Source: Pseudomonas amygdali (GTDB lineage: Bacteria; Pseudomonadota; Gammaproteobacteria; Pseudomonadales; Pseudomonadaceae). Taken from it: a DNA stretch of 39,550 nucleotides. The notes under the pieces are model-generated. The model was not told the DNA's origin and ran no database searches. It saw only the letters and a program-made list of their open reading frames with translations. The stretch lies in assembly GCF_002699855.1 (NCBI RefSeq), contig NZ_LKBW01000268.1, forward strand, positions 1 to 39,550, read 5' to 3'. Both the position numbers and the translations under genes were made by a program. Each line of letters begins with the position of its first letter. Position 1 is the first letter of the stretch. Of this stretch, positions 28,556 through 38,885 are shown piece after piece.

Positions 28556-28607
28556 CTATCGCTCCCACGCACCAGCGTGGGAGCGCAGCCCTGGACGCTC
28601 TGCGTCC
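28556..28607. repeat. Two-hairpin derivative of the intergenic repeat, copy C
   Basis: It begins with CTATCG (28556-28561) and carries a perfect ten-base stem GCTCCCACGC/GCGTGGGAGC (28561-28570 and 28575-28584, loop ACCA). A GGACGC-TCT-GCGTCC hairpin follows at 28593-28607. These match two of the four modules of copies A and B, in the orientation of B. It lies between the convergent cca and folK genes and may act as a two-way transcription end. Confidence 0.7.
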
Positions 28608-28638
28608 GATCTTCAGCACCCGAGAAACACGAACCCAC

Positions 28639-29163
28639 TCAGCTACGCAGCAGACTCTCAGGCGTAAGGCCCACGCCGCGCCATTCAAAAGCCACAGGCC
28701 AGAGCTGCTGATCGATCTGCGCGTCAGCCCAGAGCTTGCTGAATGCAATCCCCACACCCGGATGCAGACGCTCAGGGGCAATCAATGCCAATGGGCACAG
28801 CACAAAGGCATTCTTCAGAATTTCCGCTCTCGGCAAAATCAGCCCGTCAAAATTGCCGACCTGCTCGCCATACAACAGCACATCGATATCCAGCGGCAGC
28901 CCTTTGCGATCCGGGGCATAGCGGCCATTGTCGGCCTCGATGAATTTCAGGCGGCGATCAAGCTCCATCAACGGCAGATCGGTCAACGCCGACACCACCA
29001 GATTGAAGAATGGCCCGCTCTTGATACCCACCGCATGGCTTTCAAAAACCGGCGAGCAACTGAGGCCAGTCAGAAAGCCATCCAGCGCATCCAGCCCGGC
29101 ATGCAGGTGACGTTCGCGCTCGATATTGCTCCCCAGGCCGAGGAAAATCCGCGTCAGCGACAT
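28639..29163 (-). CDS. folK: 6-hydroxymethyl-7,8-dihydropterin pyrophosphokinase
   Basis: FolK transfers pyrophosphate from ATP to hydroxymethyl-dihydropterin in folate synthesis. The 174-residue protein shows the N-terminal LGLGSNIERERHLHAGL, NLVVSALTDLPLMELDRRLK and the signature LPLDIDVLLYGEQ with the two magnesium-binding Asp residues. It overlaps folB by ten bases, and FolB supplies its substrate directly. Such overlapping folB-folK pairs are common. It may be one of two folK copies in the genome, since Pseudomonas often has another near panB; this cannot be tested here. Confidence 0.94.
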   Translation of the reverse strand: MSLTRIFLGLGSNIERERHLHAGLDALDGFLTGLSCSPVFESHAVGIKSGPFFNLVVSALTDLPLMELDRRLKFIEADNGRYAPDRKGLPLDIDVLLYGEQVGNFDGLILPRAEILKNAFVLCPLALIAPERLHPGVGIAFSKLWADAQIDQQLWPVAFEWRGVGLTPESLLRS

Positions 29164-29507
29164 CCGCGCTCGATCTCCACACCCACACCGGCAGCGGCCG
29201 CTACGGCACCCGGCTTGGTCAGTTTCAGACGCAGCCAGGGAATATTGAATTCGCTCATCAGCACTTCAGCCAGCCGCTCAGCGAAGGTCTCTACCAACTG
29301 AAACTGAGCCTGCTCGGCGAAAGCCTGAATACGTGTCGAAACACTGGCGTAGTCGAGGGCCTTGCTCAGGTCGTCGCCTGCCGCTGCAGGGCGATTGTCC
29401 CAGGCGAAGCTGAGGTCCAGACGCAGGCACTGGCGAATGCCGCGCTCCCAGTCATAGGCGCCGATGACTGTATCAACCTCAAGGCCCTCGATGAAAACTC
29501 TGTCCAA
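29154..29507 (-). CDS. folB: Dihydroneopterin aldolase
   Basis: FolB converts 7,8-dihydroneopterin to hydroxymethyl-dihydropterin and glycolaldehyde. The 117-residue protein matches the family in length and has [20 protein letters not shown] at the N-terminus. The substrate-binding Glu lies in [15 protein letters not shown] and the catalytic Lys in [11 protein letters not shown]. It is the first gene of the folB-folK pair. It is divergent from plsY across 74 bases, which must hold promoters for both. Confidence 0.94.
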   Translation of the reverse strand: MDRVFIEGLEVDTVIGAYDWERGIRQCLRLDLSFAWDNRPAAAGDDLSKALDYASVSTRIQAFAEQAQFQLVETFAERLAEVLMSEFNIPWLRLKLTKPGAVAAAAGVGVEIERGCR

Positions 29508-29581
29508 GCACTACTCTCCACTGCACGACAAGGGCGCGATGCGCCGTTAGAATCAGGGCATCCTCGCCCGGAATGGTTAGC

Positions 29582-30151
29582 ATGTTTTGGTTACTGGCCA
29601 CCTTCGCCTACCTGCTTGGCTCGCTGTCCTTCGCCATTCTGCTCAGCCGCCTGAGCGGCAGGCCAGACCCGCGCGCCAGTGGCTCGGGCAATGCCGGTGC
29701 TACCAACATGCTGCGTCTGGCCGGAAAAAAACTGGCCATCCTGACCCTGCTTGGCGACCTCTGCAAAGGCCTGCTGCCAATCCTGATCGCCAGCGCCTGG
29801 AACCTGAACATCGCGCAACAGGGCTGGATCGGCGTCTGCGCAGTGCTGGGCCACCTGTTCCCAGTGTACTTTCGCTTCCGTGGTGGCAAAGGTGTCGCGA
29901 CAGCCGCCGGCGTGCTGCTGGGGCTGTACCCGCCCGCAGCCGCCCTGGCCATAGCGGCCTGGCTGCTGACGCTTTACCTGACGCGTACCAGCTCGCTCGC
30001 CGCCCTGATTGCCACACCGCTGACCCTGCCATTACTGGCATGGCAAGAACCTCATGCGCTGTTGCCGATGAGCGTATTGACGCTGCTCATCGTCTGGCGC
30101 CATCGCGGCAATCTACGCGACCTGCTCGCCGGGCGCGAACGACATTTCTGA
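29582..30151 (+). CDS. plsY: Glycerol-3-phosphate acyltransferase PlsY
   Basis: PlsY transfers the acyl group from acyl-phosphate to glycerol 3-phosphate, the first step of phospholipid synthesis. The 189-residue inner-membrane protein has about five hydrophobic segments and three cytoplasmic motifs: [18 protein letters not shown] and [13 protein letters not shown]. The ATG at 29582 is chosen over the one three codons upstream because GGA lies nine bases before it and the homologues begin MxWLL. It is convergent with tsaD, 35 bases away. Confidence 0.94.
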   Translation: MFWLLATFAYLLGSLSFAILLSRLSGRPDPRASGSGNAGATNMLRLAGKKLAILTLLGDLCKGLLPILIASAWNLNIAQQGWIGVCAVLGHLFPVYFRFRGGKGVATAAGVLLGLYPPAAALAIAAWLLTLYLTRTSSLAALIATPLTLPLLAWQEPHALLPMSVLTLLIVWRHRGNLRDLLAGRERHF

Positions 30152-30186
30152 AGGGCAACCTGAAATCATCGCACCCTCGCCTGTCA

Positions 30187-31212
30187 TCACAGCCCCGGCA
30201 ACTGCTCCATGGGCCAACGCGCCTGCACGCTGATGCTCAAATCTTCCTTCTGCCCTGCCTGCAAACGCTGACAGCCCGCAAAGGCGATCATTGCGCCGTT
30301 ATCGGTACAGAACTCGGGCCTTGCGTAGTAAACATTACCGCGCAAGTCGCCGAGCATGCTTTCCAGCGAAGCCCGCAGCGCCTTATTCGCGCTGACGCCG
30401 CCCGCAATGACCAGACTCTTGAGGCCGGTCTGTTTGAGCGCACGCTTGCACTTGATGGTCAAAGTCTCCACTACCGCCTGCTGGAACGCCAGAGCGATGT
30501 CGCAGCGGGTTTGCTCGCTGTCGTCTCCAGCGCCCTGACATTGCTGCCAGGTATTGAGCGCAGAAGTTTTCAACCCGCTGAAACTGAATTCCAGCCCGGG
30601 ACGATCAGTCATCGGCCGGGGAAAGACAAAGCGCCCCGCCACACCCTGCATCGCCGCTTTGGAAATCTCCGGGCCGCCTGGGTACTGCATGCCCATCATT
30701 TTGGCGGTCTTGTCGAACGCCTCGCCTGCTGCATCGTCCAGCGTCTCGCCCAGCAGTTCGTACTGACCGATGCCATCGACGCGTACCAGTTGCGTGTGCC
30801 CACCGGACACCAGCAACGCGACGAACGGGAACTGCGGCGGGTTTTCTTCCAGCATCGGGGCCAGCAAATGGCCTTCCATGTGGTGAACGCCCAACGCCGG
30901 GATATCCCAGGCGAATGCCAGCGCCTGAGCGCACGAGGCGCCGACCAGCAATGCACCTACCAGACCCGGTCCGGCCGTGTAGGCAATGGCGTCGATGTCA
31001 GTGGCCACGCAGTCCGCCTCGGCCAGTGTCTGGCGAATCAGCGGCAGCATGCGCTTGACGTGATCGCGCGAAGCCAGCTCCGGCACTACACCGCCATAGG
31101 CACGATGCAGGTCGATCTGGCTGAATAATGCGTCCGCGAGCAAACCGCGTTCGCTGTCGTACAACGCGACACCGGTTTCGTCGCAGGAGGTTTCTAATCC
31201 CAGTACTAGCAT
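30187..31212 (-). CDS. tsaD: tRNA N6-adenosine threonylcarbamoyltransferase
   Basis: TsaD, with TsaB and TsaE, transfers the threonylcarbamoyl group to A37 of ANN-decoding tRNAs (t6A). The 341-residue protein has the ASKHA-fold start [16 protein letters not shown], the metal-binding [16 protein letters not shown], and [11 protein letters not shown]. It is divergent from rpsU across 198 bases, an arrangement conserved in proteobacteria. A TATTAT hexamer 39 bases upstream on the minus strand (31251-31256) is a candidate -10. Confidence 0.97.
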   Translation of the reverse strand: MLVLGLETSCDETGVALYDSERGLLADALFSQIDLHRAYGGVVPELASRDHVKRMLPLIRQTLAEADCVATDIDAIAYTAGPGLVGALLVGASCAQALAFAWDIPALGVHHMEGHLLAPMLEENPPQFPFVALLVSGGHTQLVRVDGIGQYELLGETLDDAAGEAFDKTAKMMGMQYPGGPEISKAAMQGVAGRFVFPRPMTDRPGLEFSFSGLKTSALNTWQQCQGAGDDSEQTRCDIALAFQQAVVETLTIKCKRALKQTGLKSLVIAGGVSANKALRASLESMLGDLRGNVYYARPEFCTDNGAMIAFAGCQRLQAGQKEDLSISVQARWPMEQLPGL

Positions 31213-31299
31213 GGGGTTGCGCCTTGTAGGGGGCAGATTTGAAGGCGCGCATAATAGTCGTCGACCGAGGTGCCGACCAGCGGTTTTCGATCAGAGGCT

Positions 31300-31328
31300 T
31301 TGCATTCCTCTCAATGAGGGGTTAGCAT
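31300..31328 (+). promoter_or_regulatory. Candidate rpsU promoter
   Basis: TTGCAT (31300-31305) and TAGCAT (31323-31328) are spaced by exactly 17 bases and followed by the GC-rich CCGC, like promoters of growth-rate-controlled ribosomal genes. The hexamers are only partial matches to the sigma-70 consensus, so the call is tentative. It would start the macromolecular synthesis transcript about 75 bases before rpsU. Confidence 0.35.
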
Positions 31329-31410
31329 CCGCAACCCTTAAAAACCGACGTACTTTTGTGCAGTGTTTGCACTAAGCGTTGACCCCGGTAATGAATGAAG
31401 GTAGCTCTGG

Positions 31411-31626
31411 ATGCCAGCCGTCAAAGTTAAAGAGAACGAACCCTTCGACGTAGCTCTGCGTCGTTTCAAGCGCTCCTGCGAAAAAGCCGGTGTTCTGGCT
31501 GAAGTTCGTAGCCGCGAATTTTACGAGAAGCCGACTTCGGAGCGTAAGCGCAAGGCAGCAGCTGCTGTCAAACGCCACGCCAAGAAAGTCCAGCGCGAAC
31601 AGCGCCGCGCCGTTCGTCTGTATTAA
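31411..31626 (+). CDS. rpsU: 30S ribosomal protein bS21
   Basis: This 71-residue highly basic protein is bS21, which binds the 30S platform near the 16S rRNA 3' end and assists mRNA binding. It has the conserved start [19 protein letters not shown], the KRSCEKAG segment and the Arg/Lys-rich C-terminus. Length equals that of the E. coli protein. AAGG lies upstream at somewhat long spacing. It heads the rpsU-dnaG-rpoD order and is followed by a strong terminator, which explains how bS21 can be made in excess over primase from the same region. Confidence 0.98.
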
Positions 31627-31642
31627 TTTACAGACCTTCGTC

Positions 31643-31704
31643 GCAAGCTTCTGCCTTGCCCGGCCAACCAGCCGGGCTGTCGGCAGTTCCAGCTTCGCTT
31701 TTTT
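31643..31704 (+). terminator. Strong (attenuating) terminator between rpsU and dnaG
   Basis: Nested pairings AAGCT/AGCTT, CTGCC/GGCAG and GCCCGGC/GCCGGGC (31658-31664 with 31671-31677, loop CAACCA) form one long stem. It is followed by six Ts (31699-31704). In E. coli the rpsU-dnaG gap also contains a partial terminator that limits primase expression; the same role is likely here. Confidence 0.8.
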
Positions 31705-32134
31705 GCGTTAACTGGATTGCGCGTTAGCTAGATTGATTGACCTCGTCCAAGCCGCCGATGCGACTCAGACATTCAATCAAGCACGTCCAGCCTGTTCACA
31801 GGCTACATCGGCCATGCCCACTCGGGCAGCAGACCGGTCGATGATAAGACGAGTATGCCTTGATGACTTCGCAAGAAGCTCAGCCAAGGCAGCGTCTTCC
31901 GTGCACCCAGGCTTATGTATCCTGGTTTTGTCACCCTCAGGTGGACACCCAGCGTGAAGCCTTATGACCTGCCCGCAGGCTCAAGTTTATTCCCCTTTCA
32001 GGCCCACACCGCCCATCGGATGCAAAGACGTGCCCGTTGATTGCCCACGCCTTCAAAAAGACGGCTGACAGGCTGACGGAACGCTCGTAGAGTCTCCCGA
32101 TACTTTTGCACCACGCTTGAATGATGAGAACGCC
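31705..32134. other. Spacer before dnaG with no recognised gene
   Basis: This 430-base stretch between the rpsU terminator and dnaG contains no ORF I recognise. A 34-codon ORF (31863-31967, starting MTSQEAQPRQ) and a 74-codon ORF (31733-31957) exist but lack good ribosome binding sites and familiar motifs. In P. aeruginosa a GatB/YqeY-domain gene lies between rpsU and dnaG; I find no trace of it here by eye. The stretch could hold dnaG promoters, a leader or a small RNA. Confidence 0.5.
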
Positions 32135-34090
32135 ATGGCCGGGCTGATTCCCCAGAGCTTTATCGACGACCTTCTGAACCGCACCGACATTGTCGATGTA
32201 GTCAGTTCGCGCGTGCAGCTCAAGAAAGCCGGGAAAAACTACACAGCCTGCTGCCCGTTCCACAAAGAGAAATCACCCTCTTTCAGCGTCAGCCCGGACA
32301 AACAGTTCTATTACTGCTTCGGTTGCGGCGCTGGCGGCAACGCGCTCGGCTTCATCATGGATCACGACAATCTGGATTTCCCCCAGGCTGTCGAAGACCT
32401 CGCCAAAGCAGCAGGCATGGAAGTGCCTCGCGAACAGGGCGTAAAAGGCCAGAAGCCCCGCCAGCCAACCGATTCCCCGCTCTACCCACTGCTGACCGCC
32501 GCCGCCGAGTTCTATCGCCAGGCGCTGAAAAGCCATCCATCGCGCAAGGCAGCGGTGGATTACCTCAAAGGCCGCGGGCTGTCCGGTGAAATCGCTAGAG
32601 ACTTTGGTCTGGGCTTTGCTCCGCCAGGCTGGGACAACCTGTACAAGCACCTGAGCAGCGACTCACTGCAGCAAAAGGTCATGATCGATGCCGGTCTGCT
32701 GATCGAGAACGCCGAAACCGGCAAACGCTATGATCGCTTCCGTGACCGGGTGATGTTTCCGATACGCGACTCGCGCGGACGCGTCATCGCCTTTGGCGGG
32801 CGCGTGCTGGGTGATGACAAGCCCAAGTACCTGAACTCGCCGGAAACACCGGTTTTCCACAAGGGCCAGGAGCTGTACGGGCTGTTCGAAGCCCGCAAAT
32901 TCAATCGCAACCTCGACGAAATCATCGTCGTTGAAGGCTACATGGACGTCATCGCCCTGGCGCAGCAAGGTTTGCGCAATGCCGTGGCCACGCTGGGTAC
33001 CGCGACCAGCGAAGAGCATTTGAAACGACTGTTCCGGGTCGTGCCCAACGTGCTGTTCTGCTTCGACGGCGATCAGGCCGGGCGCAATGCCGCGTGGCGG
33101 GCACTGGAAGCCACCCTGTCGAACCTGCAGGACGGGCGTCGGGCGCGCTTTTTGTTTCTTCCCGAGGGCGAAGACCCGGACACGCTGGTGCGCTCCGAAG
33201 GCACCGACGCGTTCAAGGCACGCATCAATCAGCACGCCCAGCCACTGGCCGATTATTTTTTCGAGCAACTGACCAAAGAGTCTGACCCACGCTCGCTGGA
33301 GGGCAAGGCGCACATGGCCACCCTCGCGGCGCCACTCATCGATAAAGTGCCTGGGGCGAACCTGCGCATTCTGATGCGCCAACGCCTGACCGAAATTACC
33401 GGGCTTACCGGCGAGGCCGTCAGTCAGTTGGTACAGAGCGCGCCGGTGGATGCGCCACCGAGCTACGACCCCTATGTCGATTACGACGCCATGCCTGACT
33501 TTGCCGATTACCAGCCTCAAGGCGGTTATGAGCCACAGCAGGAATGGACGCCAAAGAAAACCGGCGGTCAGAATCAAAAAAAATGGGACAACAAATCCTG
33601 GGGCAAAAAAGGTAAGCGTCAGGACTTCGAACCTCGAACGCCGCGTGTACCGACCGCTGTCGAGCCACCCATGCAGGCCGCACTGAGAACCTTGCTGCAT
33701 CACCCTGAACTGGCCGAAAAGGTCGAAAATGCCAGCCATTTCGCTGCAGAAGACCAATCTAACGCGCAACTGCTGGTCGCCCTTATCGAAGCCAGGCAAA
33801 AGAATCCCAACCTGCGGTCGTTACAGTTGATAGCGAGGTGGCACGGGACTGAACAGGGCCGTTTGCTGCGCGCTCTGGCAGAAAAGGAATGGCTGATTGA
33901 GGCCGACAACCTTGAACAACAGTTTTTCGACACTATAACTAGCTTATCCGCTCGCCAACGCGAGCGCAGTCTGGAACATCTGATCAGCAAGGCTCGTCAA
34001 ACCGAGTTGAGCGCAGAAGAGAAAATTCAGCTTAGGGAACTGCTAAATCGCAATGTTCCCGCACAAACCCCGACCTCAACTGGCGCGTGA
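32135..34090 (+). CDS. dnaG: DNA primase
   Basis: DnaG makes the RNA primers of DNA replication. The 651-residue protein has the CHC2 zinc finger (CCPFHKEKSPSF and YYCFGCGAGG), the polymerase core with GRVIAFGGRVLG, and Toprim motifs IVVEGYMDVIAL and FCFDGDQAGRNAA. A polar, disordered linker (about residues 445-515) precedes the C-terminal helicase-binding domain. The ATG at 32135 matches the family start MAGLIPQSFIDDLL; an in-frame TTG six codons upstream is not needed. The ribosome binding site is weak (GAG), in line with low primase synthesis. Confidence 0.97.
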   Translation: MAGLIPQSFIDDLLNRTDIVDVVSSRVQLKKAGKNYTACCPFHKEKSPSFSVSPDKQFYYCFGCGAGGNALGFIMDHDNLDFPQAVEDLAKAAGMEVPREQGVKGQKPRQPTDSPLYPLLTAAAEFYRQALKSHPSRKAAVDYLKGRGLSGEIARDFGLGFAPPGWDNLYKHLSSDSLQQKVMIDAGLLIENAETGKRYDRFRDRVMFPIRDSRGRVIAFGGRVLGDDKPKYLNSPETPVFHKGQELYGLFEARKFNRNLDEIIVVEGYMDVIALAQQGLRNAVATLGTATSEEHLKRLFRVVPNVLFCFDGDQAGRNAAWRALEATLSNLQDGRRARFLFLPEGEDPDTLVRSEGTDAFKARINQHAQPLADYFFEQLTKESDPRSLEGKAHMATLAAPLIDKVPGANLRILMRQRLTEITGLTGEAVSQLVQSAPVDAPPSYDPYVDYDAMPDFADYQPQGGYEPQQEWTPKKTGGQNQKKWDNKSWGKKGKRQDFEPRTPRVPTAVEPPMQAALRTLLHHPELAEKVENASHFAAEDQSNAQLLVALIEARQKNPNLRSLQLIARWHGTEQGRLLRALAEKEWLIEADNLEQQFFDTITSLSARQRERSLEHLISKARQTELSAEEKIQLRELLNRNVPAQTPTSTGA

Positions 34091-34104
34091 GGTCATAGCT
34101 CGGG

Positions 34105-34110
34105 TATAAT
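34105..34110 (+). promoter_or_regulatory. TATAAT element upstream of rpoD
   Basis: A perfect TATAAT lies 15 bases after the dnaG stop and 47 bases before the rpoD ATG. No convincing -35 hexamer is present at 16-18 bases, so it may be a weak or activated internal rpoD promoter. A T-rich tract follows at 34119-34126. Confidence 0.35.
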
Positions 34111-34157
34111 CCTCGGCTTGTTTTTTGCCCGCCAAGACCTTCAGTGGATAGGGTGTT

Positions 34158-36008
<1,851 letters not shown>

Positions 36009-36026
36009 TCGTACCAGCGAGTCAAC

Positions 36027-36052
36027 AAAACCCCCGGCCTGCCGGGGGTTTT
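36027..36052 (+). terminator. rpoD terminator
   Basis: AAAA, CCCCCGGC (36031-36038), CT, GCCGGGGG (36041-36048) and TTTT form a near-perfect GC-rich hairpin with an A tract before and a T tract after. It lies 19 bases after the rpoD stop codon. The symmetry would let it work in both directions. Confidence 0.88.
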
Positions 36053-36273
36053 GCGTTTCCGGGAAAAAGAAATCCGGATTTGCAGGTCCAGTCGTCAATT
36101 GATCAAATCAAACAGAGGTCAGACGTCGGTCTAATTGCAGGCCATGGCGAATTGACCTACAACTATGTATCACACAGGACACAAGCGCTTGCCAGTCGAG
36201 CCTTGGCCAGTGATTGTTACAAATTCACGCCACAACAATATCAGCGATAGTCAGACACGGACGTAAGCCGCAT

Positions 36274-38763
36274 ATGCGTGAAGTAATAATCGACACCAAT
36301 GACCGGGAAGCGTCGTGCCTGTCCGAGGGAAAATTCGCCTCGGTCTTCGCTCAGTGCCCGGATGCCATGATTATCGCAAGCCTTGCCGACGGGCATATCA
36401 TGGATGCCAACGCGGCGTTCGTTGAACGGACCGGCCTCACCCTTGACGAAGTGATTGGGAAAACGCCCACCCAACTGGATTTGTGGGCAGTGCCAGGTAT
36501 AGGCCCAAAAGTTTTGCAGCAACTGCAGACAGGCAACATTCATAATCTGGAGATCCCCTTTCGGCGCAAGAACGGCGAAACCTTTTCCGGGCTCATGTCC
36601 GCCCAGCCTTTCGACCAGAGCTCGACGCCAGCCGTACTGGTGATAGTGCGTGATATCACCCAGCGCAAGCAGGCCCAGCAGCAACTTCAACTTTCCGAAG
36701 AAAAATTCGCCAAGGCGTTTCATGCCTCGCCTGACGGGCTGGCTATCACCCGCCAACAGGACGGAATGCTTTTAGAGGTGAACGAAGGTTTCTGCCGCAT
36801 CACGGGGTATAGCGAAGCGTACTGCCTTGAACACTCGACATTCGACCTGGGTGTCTGGGTGGATCTGGGCGACCGCTCCAGGCTCATTGAGCAACTGAAG
36901 CGGCACGGCTCCGTCCGGGACTTCAGGGCCCGGCTTCGTAATGTTGATGGCAGTATCAGACTGTGCGAACTGTCCTCGCACCCGATCGTCATCGCAGGCG
37001 ACGACTGCCTGCTGACGATTGCACGGGATATAACCGAAAGCAGACAAATGCAGGAAAAACTGCACTTGGCTGCAACGGTGTTCGAGAGCACAGCCGAGGG
37101 CGTGCTCATTACCGACACCAACCAGCGCATCAATGCCGTCAACCGTGCCTTCACTGAGATTACCGGCTACAGCGAGAGCGAAGCCATCGGCCAGACACCT
37201 CGCCTGCTCGCCTCAGGCCAGCATGACAGCGCGTTCTATGCCTCAATGTGGCATCAACTTGCAGCCGATGGCCACTGGCAGGGCGAGATCAGCAACCGAC
37301 GCAAGAACGGCGAGCTCTACCCAAGCTGGCTGACGATCAATGCAGTGCGCAACAAAGCCAACCTCACCACCCATTTCGTCGCCGTTTTCGCTGACATCTC
37401 CAGCCTCAAACACGCCCAGGCGCGTCTCGACTACCAGGCCCACCACGACCCGCTCACCGGCCTGCCCAACCGAACCCTGTTCGAGAGTCGCCTTCAATCG
37501 GCATTACTGCACAGCGAAGAATCCGGCAGCCTTGGCGCAGTGCTGTTCCTCGATCTGGACCGCTTCAAACACATCAACGACAGCCTGGGCCATCCGGTCG
37601 GCGATCTGCTGCTCAAGGGCATCGCACACCGGCTCAAGGAGACCCTGCGCGATGTCGACACGGTCGCGCGCCTTGGTGGTGACGAGTTCATCGTTCTGTT
37701 ACCTGGCCTGCTGCAGCCCAGCGACGCACAAGCCATCGCCAACAAACTGCTGGCCTGCTTCAACACGCCTTTTGAAGCTGGCGAACATGAGCTCTACATC
37801 AGCCCGAGCATTGGCAGCTGTGTTTTCCCGACTGACGGCACCGACGTAGCAACACTGGTCAAAAACGCCGACGCCGCCATGTACCGCTCCAAGGCCAAGG
37901 GCCGTAATCGGGTCGAAAGCTACACCTGCGACCTGACCACACAGGCCAGCGAACGCATTGCCCTTGAACAGGAATTGAGAAGAGCGCTGGACCGCAATCA
38001 GCTATCCCTGGCCTACCAGCCCAAAATCAGCCTCCTGACCCACGCGCTGATAGGCGCAGAAGCGCTGATCCGCTGGAACCACCCGACCTTCGGCGACGTG
38101 CCACCCGAACATTTCATACCGCTGGCCGAAGAAAACGGCATGATCCTGCAAATCGGCGAATGGGTGCTGGAGCAGGCCTGCCAACAGATGGGCAAATGGC
38201 GCAAAACCTGTCAGCCGTTCGGCCCAGTGTCAGTCAACCTGGCAGGCGCTCAACTGCGCCAGACGAACCTTGTCGAACACATCGAACAACTGCTGGCCGA
38301 CAACGGCCTGGAGCCAGACTGCCTGCAACTGGAAATCACCGAAAACTTCATCATGAGCCAGACCCAGGAAGCGCTGGCAGTGCTGCACAAACTGAAGAAA
38401 CTCGGCGTGCAACTGGCCATCGACGACTTCGGCACCGGCTATTCCTCCCTGAGCTACCTCAAACGCTTGCCGCTGGACATCCTCAAGATCGACCAGTCCT
38501 TCGTTCGCGGCCTACCCGAAGACACCCACGACGCCGCCATCGTCCGCGCCATCATCGCCCTCGGGCGCAGCATGCAACTGACCGTGATAGCCGAAGGCGT
38601 GGAGAACAGTGAACAGCAGCAATTCCTGACCCGCGAGGGCTGCGAACAGATCCAGGGCTACATCATCAGCCTGCCCCTTCAACCCGAAGAATTCAGCGCG
38701 AGATTTCTTCTTATGAATCTTTCGGACGTTTCGGATAGCACAGCCGCGAAACCGCCGTTATAA
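36274..38763 (+). CDS. Soluble PAS-PAS-PAS-GGDEF-EAL cyclic-di-GMP enzyme
   Basis: The 829-residue protein has no membrane segment. Three PAS domains (about residues 20-125, 140-255 and 268-385) precede a GGDEF domain with intact GGDEF at 468-472 and an RxxD inhibitory site (RDVD) five residues before it. The EAL domain has EAL at 596-598, DDFGTGYSSLSYLK and VIAEGVEN. Both synthesis and hydrolysis of cyclic-di-GMP look possible. At this locus P. aeruginosa has RmcA (PA0575), which is longer and membrane-bound with a periplasmic domain; whether this is its shortened orthologue is uncertain. The start is doubtful: a TTG at 36214 would add 20 residues. The stop codon lies in the -10 of the next tRNA promoter. 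Confidence 0.88.
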   Translation: MREVIIDTNDREASCLSEGKFASVFAQCPDAMIIASLADGHIMDANAAFVERTGLTLDEVIGKTPTQLDLWAVPGIGPKVLQQLQTGNIHNLEIPFRRKNGETFSGLMSAQPFDQSSTPAVLVIVRDITQRKQAQQQLQLSEEKFAKAFHASPDGLAITRQQDGMLLEVNEGFCRITGYSEAYCLEHSTFDLGVWVDLGDRSRLIEQLKRHGSVRDFRARLRNVDGSIRLCELSSHPIVIAGDDCLLTIARDITESRQMQEKLHLAATVFESTAEGVLITDTNQRINAVNRAFTEITGYSESEAIGQTPRLLASGQHDSAFYASMWHQLAADGHWQGEISNRRKNGELYPSWLTINAVRNKANLTTHFVAVFADISSLKHAQARLDYQAHHDPLTGLPNRTLFESRLQSALLHSEESGSLGAVLFLDLDRFKHINDSLGHPVGDLLLKGIAHRLKETLRDVDTVARLGGDEFIVLLPGLLQPSDAQAIANKLLACFNTPFEAGEHELYISPSIGSCVFPTDGTDVATLVKNADAAMYRSKAKGRNRVESYTCDLTTQASERIALEQELRRALDRNQLSLAYQPKISLLTHALIGAEALIRWNHPTFGDVPPEHFIPLAEENGMILQIGEWVLEQACQQMGKWRKTCQPFGPVSVNLAGAQLRQTNLVEHIEQLLADNGLEPDCLQLEITENFIMSQTQEALAVLHKLKKLGVQLAIDDFGTGYSSLSYLKRLPLDILKIDQSFVRGLPEDTHDAAIVRAIIALGRSMQLTVIAEGVENSEQQQFLTREGCEQIQGYIISLPLQPEEFSARFLLMNLSDVSDSTAAKPPL

Positions 38764-38764
38764 T
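38759..38764 (+). promoter_or_regulatory. tRNA gene -10 element overlapping a stop codon
   Basis: TATAAT lies 15 bases before the tRNA and contains the TAA stop codon of the upstream GGDEF-EAL gene. It is followed by the GC-rich CCGCG, as in stringently controlled stable RNA promoters. No clear -35 hexamer is seen at 17 bases. Confidence 0.55.
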
Positions 38765-38778
38765 CCGCGACCTACTGA

Positions 38779-38855
38779 GGGCCCATAGCTCAGTTGGTTA
38801 GAGCAGAGGACTCATAATCCTTTGGTCCACGGTTCGAGTCCGTGTGGGCCCACCA
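38779..38855 (+). tRNA. tRNA with CAU anticodon, best read as tRNA-Ile2 (lysidine-modified)
   Basis: The 77-base sequence folds into a full cloverleaf: acceptor GGGCCCA/TGGGCCC, D arm GCTC/GAGC, anticodon arm GAGGA-CTCATAA-TCCTT, T arm CACGG-TTCGAGT-CCGTG, and an encoded CCA end. The anticodon is CAU. Acceptor pairs C4-G69 and C5-G68 match the determinants recognised by the lysidine synthetase TilS in E. coli tRNA-Ile2, and the variable region TGGTC also resembles it. Elongator tRNA-Met of E. coli has U4 and A5. There is no initiator-type mismatch at 1-72. It could be listed as tRNA-Met by simple anticodon rules. Confidence 0.93.
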
Positions 38856-38861
38856 CCTTTG

Positions 38862-38885
38862 AAAGCCGCGCATTGCGCGGCTTTT
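38862..38885 (+). terminator. tRNA terminator
   Basis: AAA, GCCGCGC (38865-38871), ATT, GCGCGGC (38875-38881), TTTT is a perfect seven-base stem with a three-base loop, seven bases after the tRNA 3' end. It has flanking A and T tracts. Confidence 0.88.

Noticed and set aside
29587..31128. A 513-codon plus-strand ORF across plsY and tsaD
   Set aside because: It reads an out-of-frame part of plsY and the antisense of tsaD, both of which have intact family motifs.
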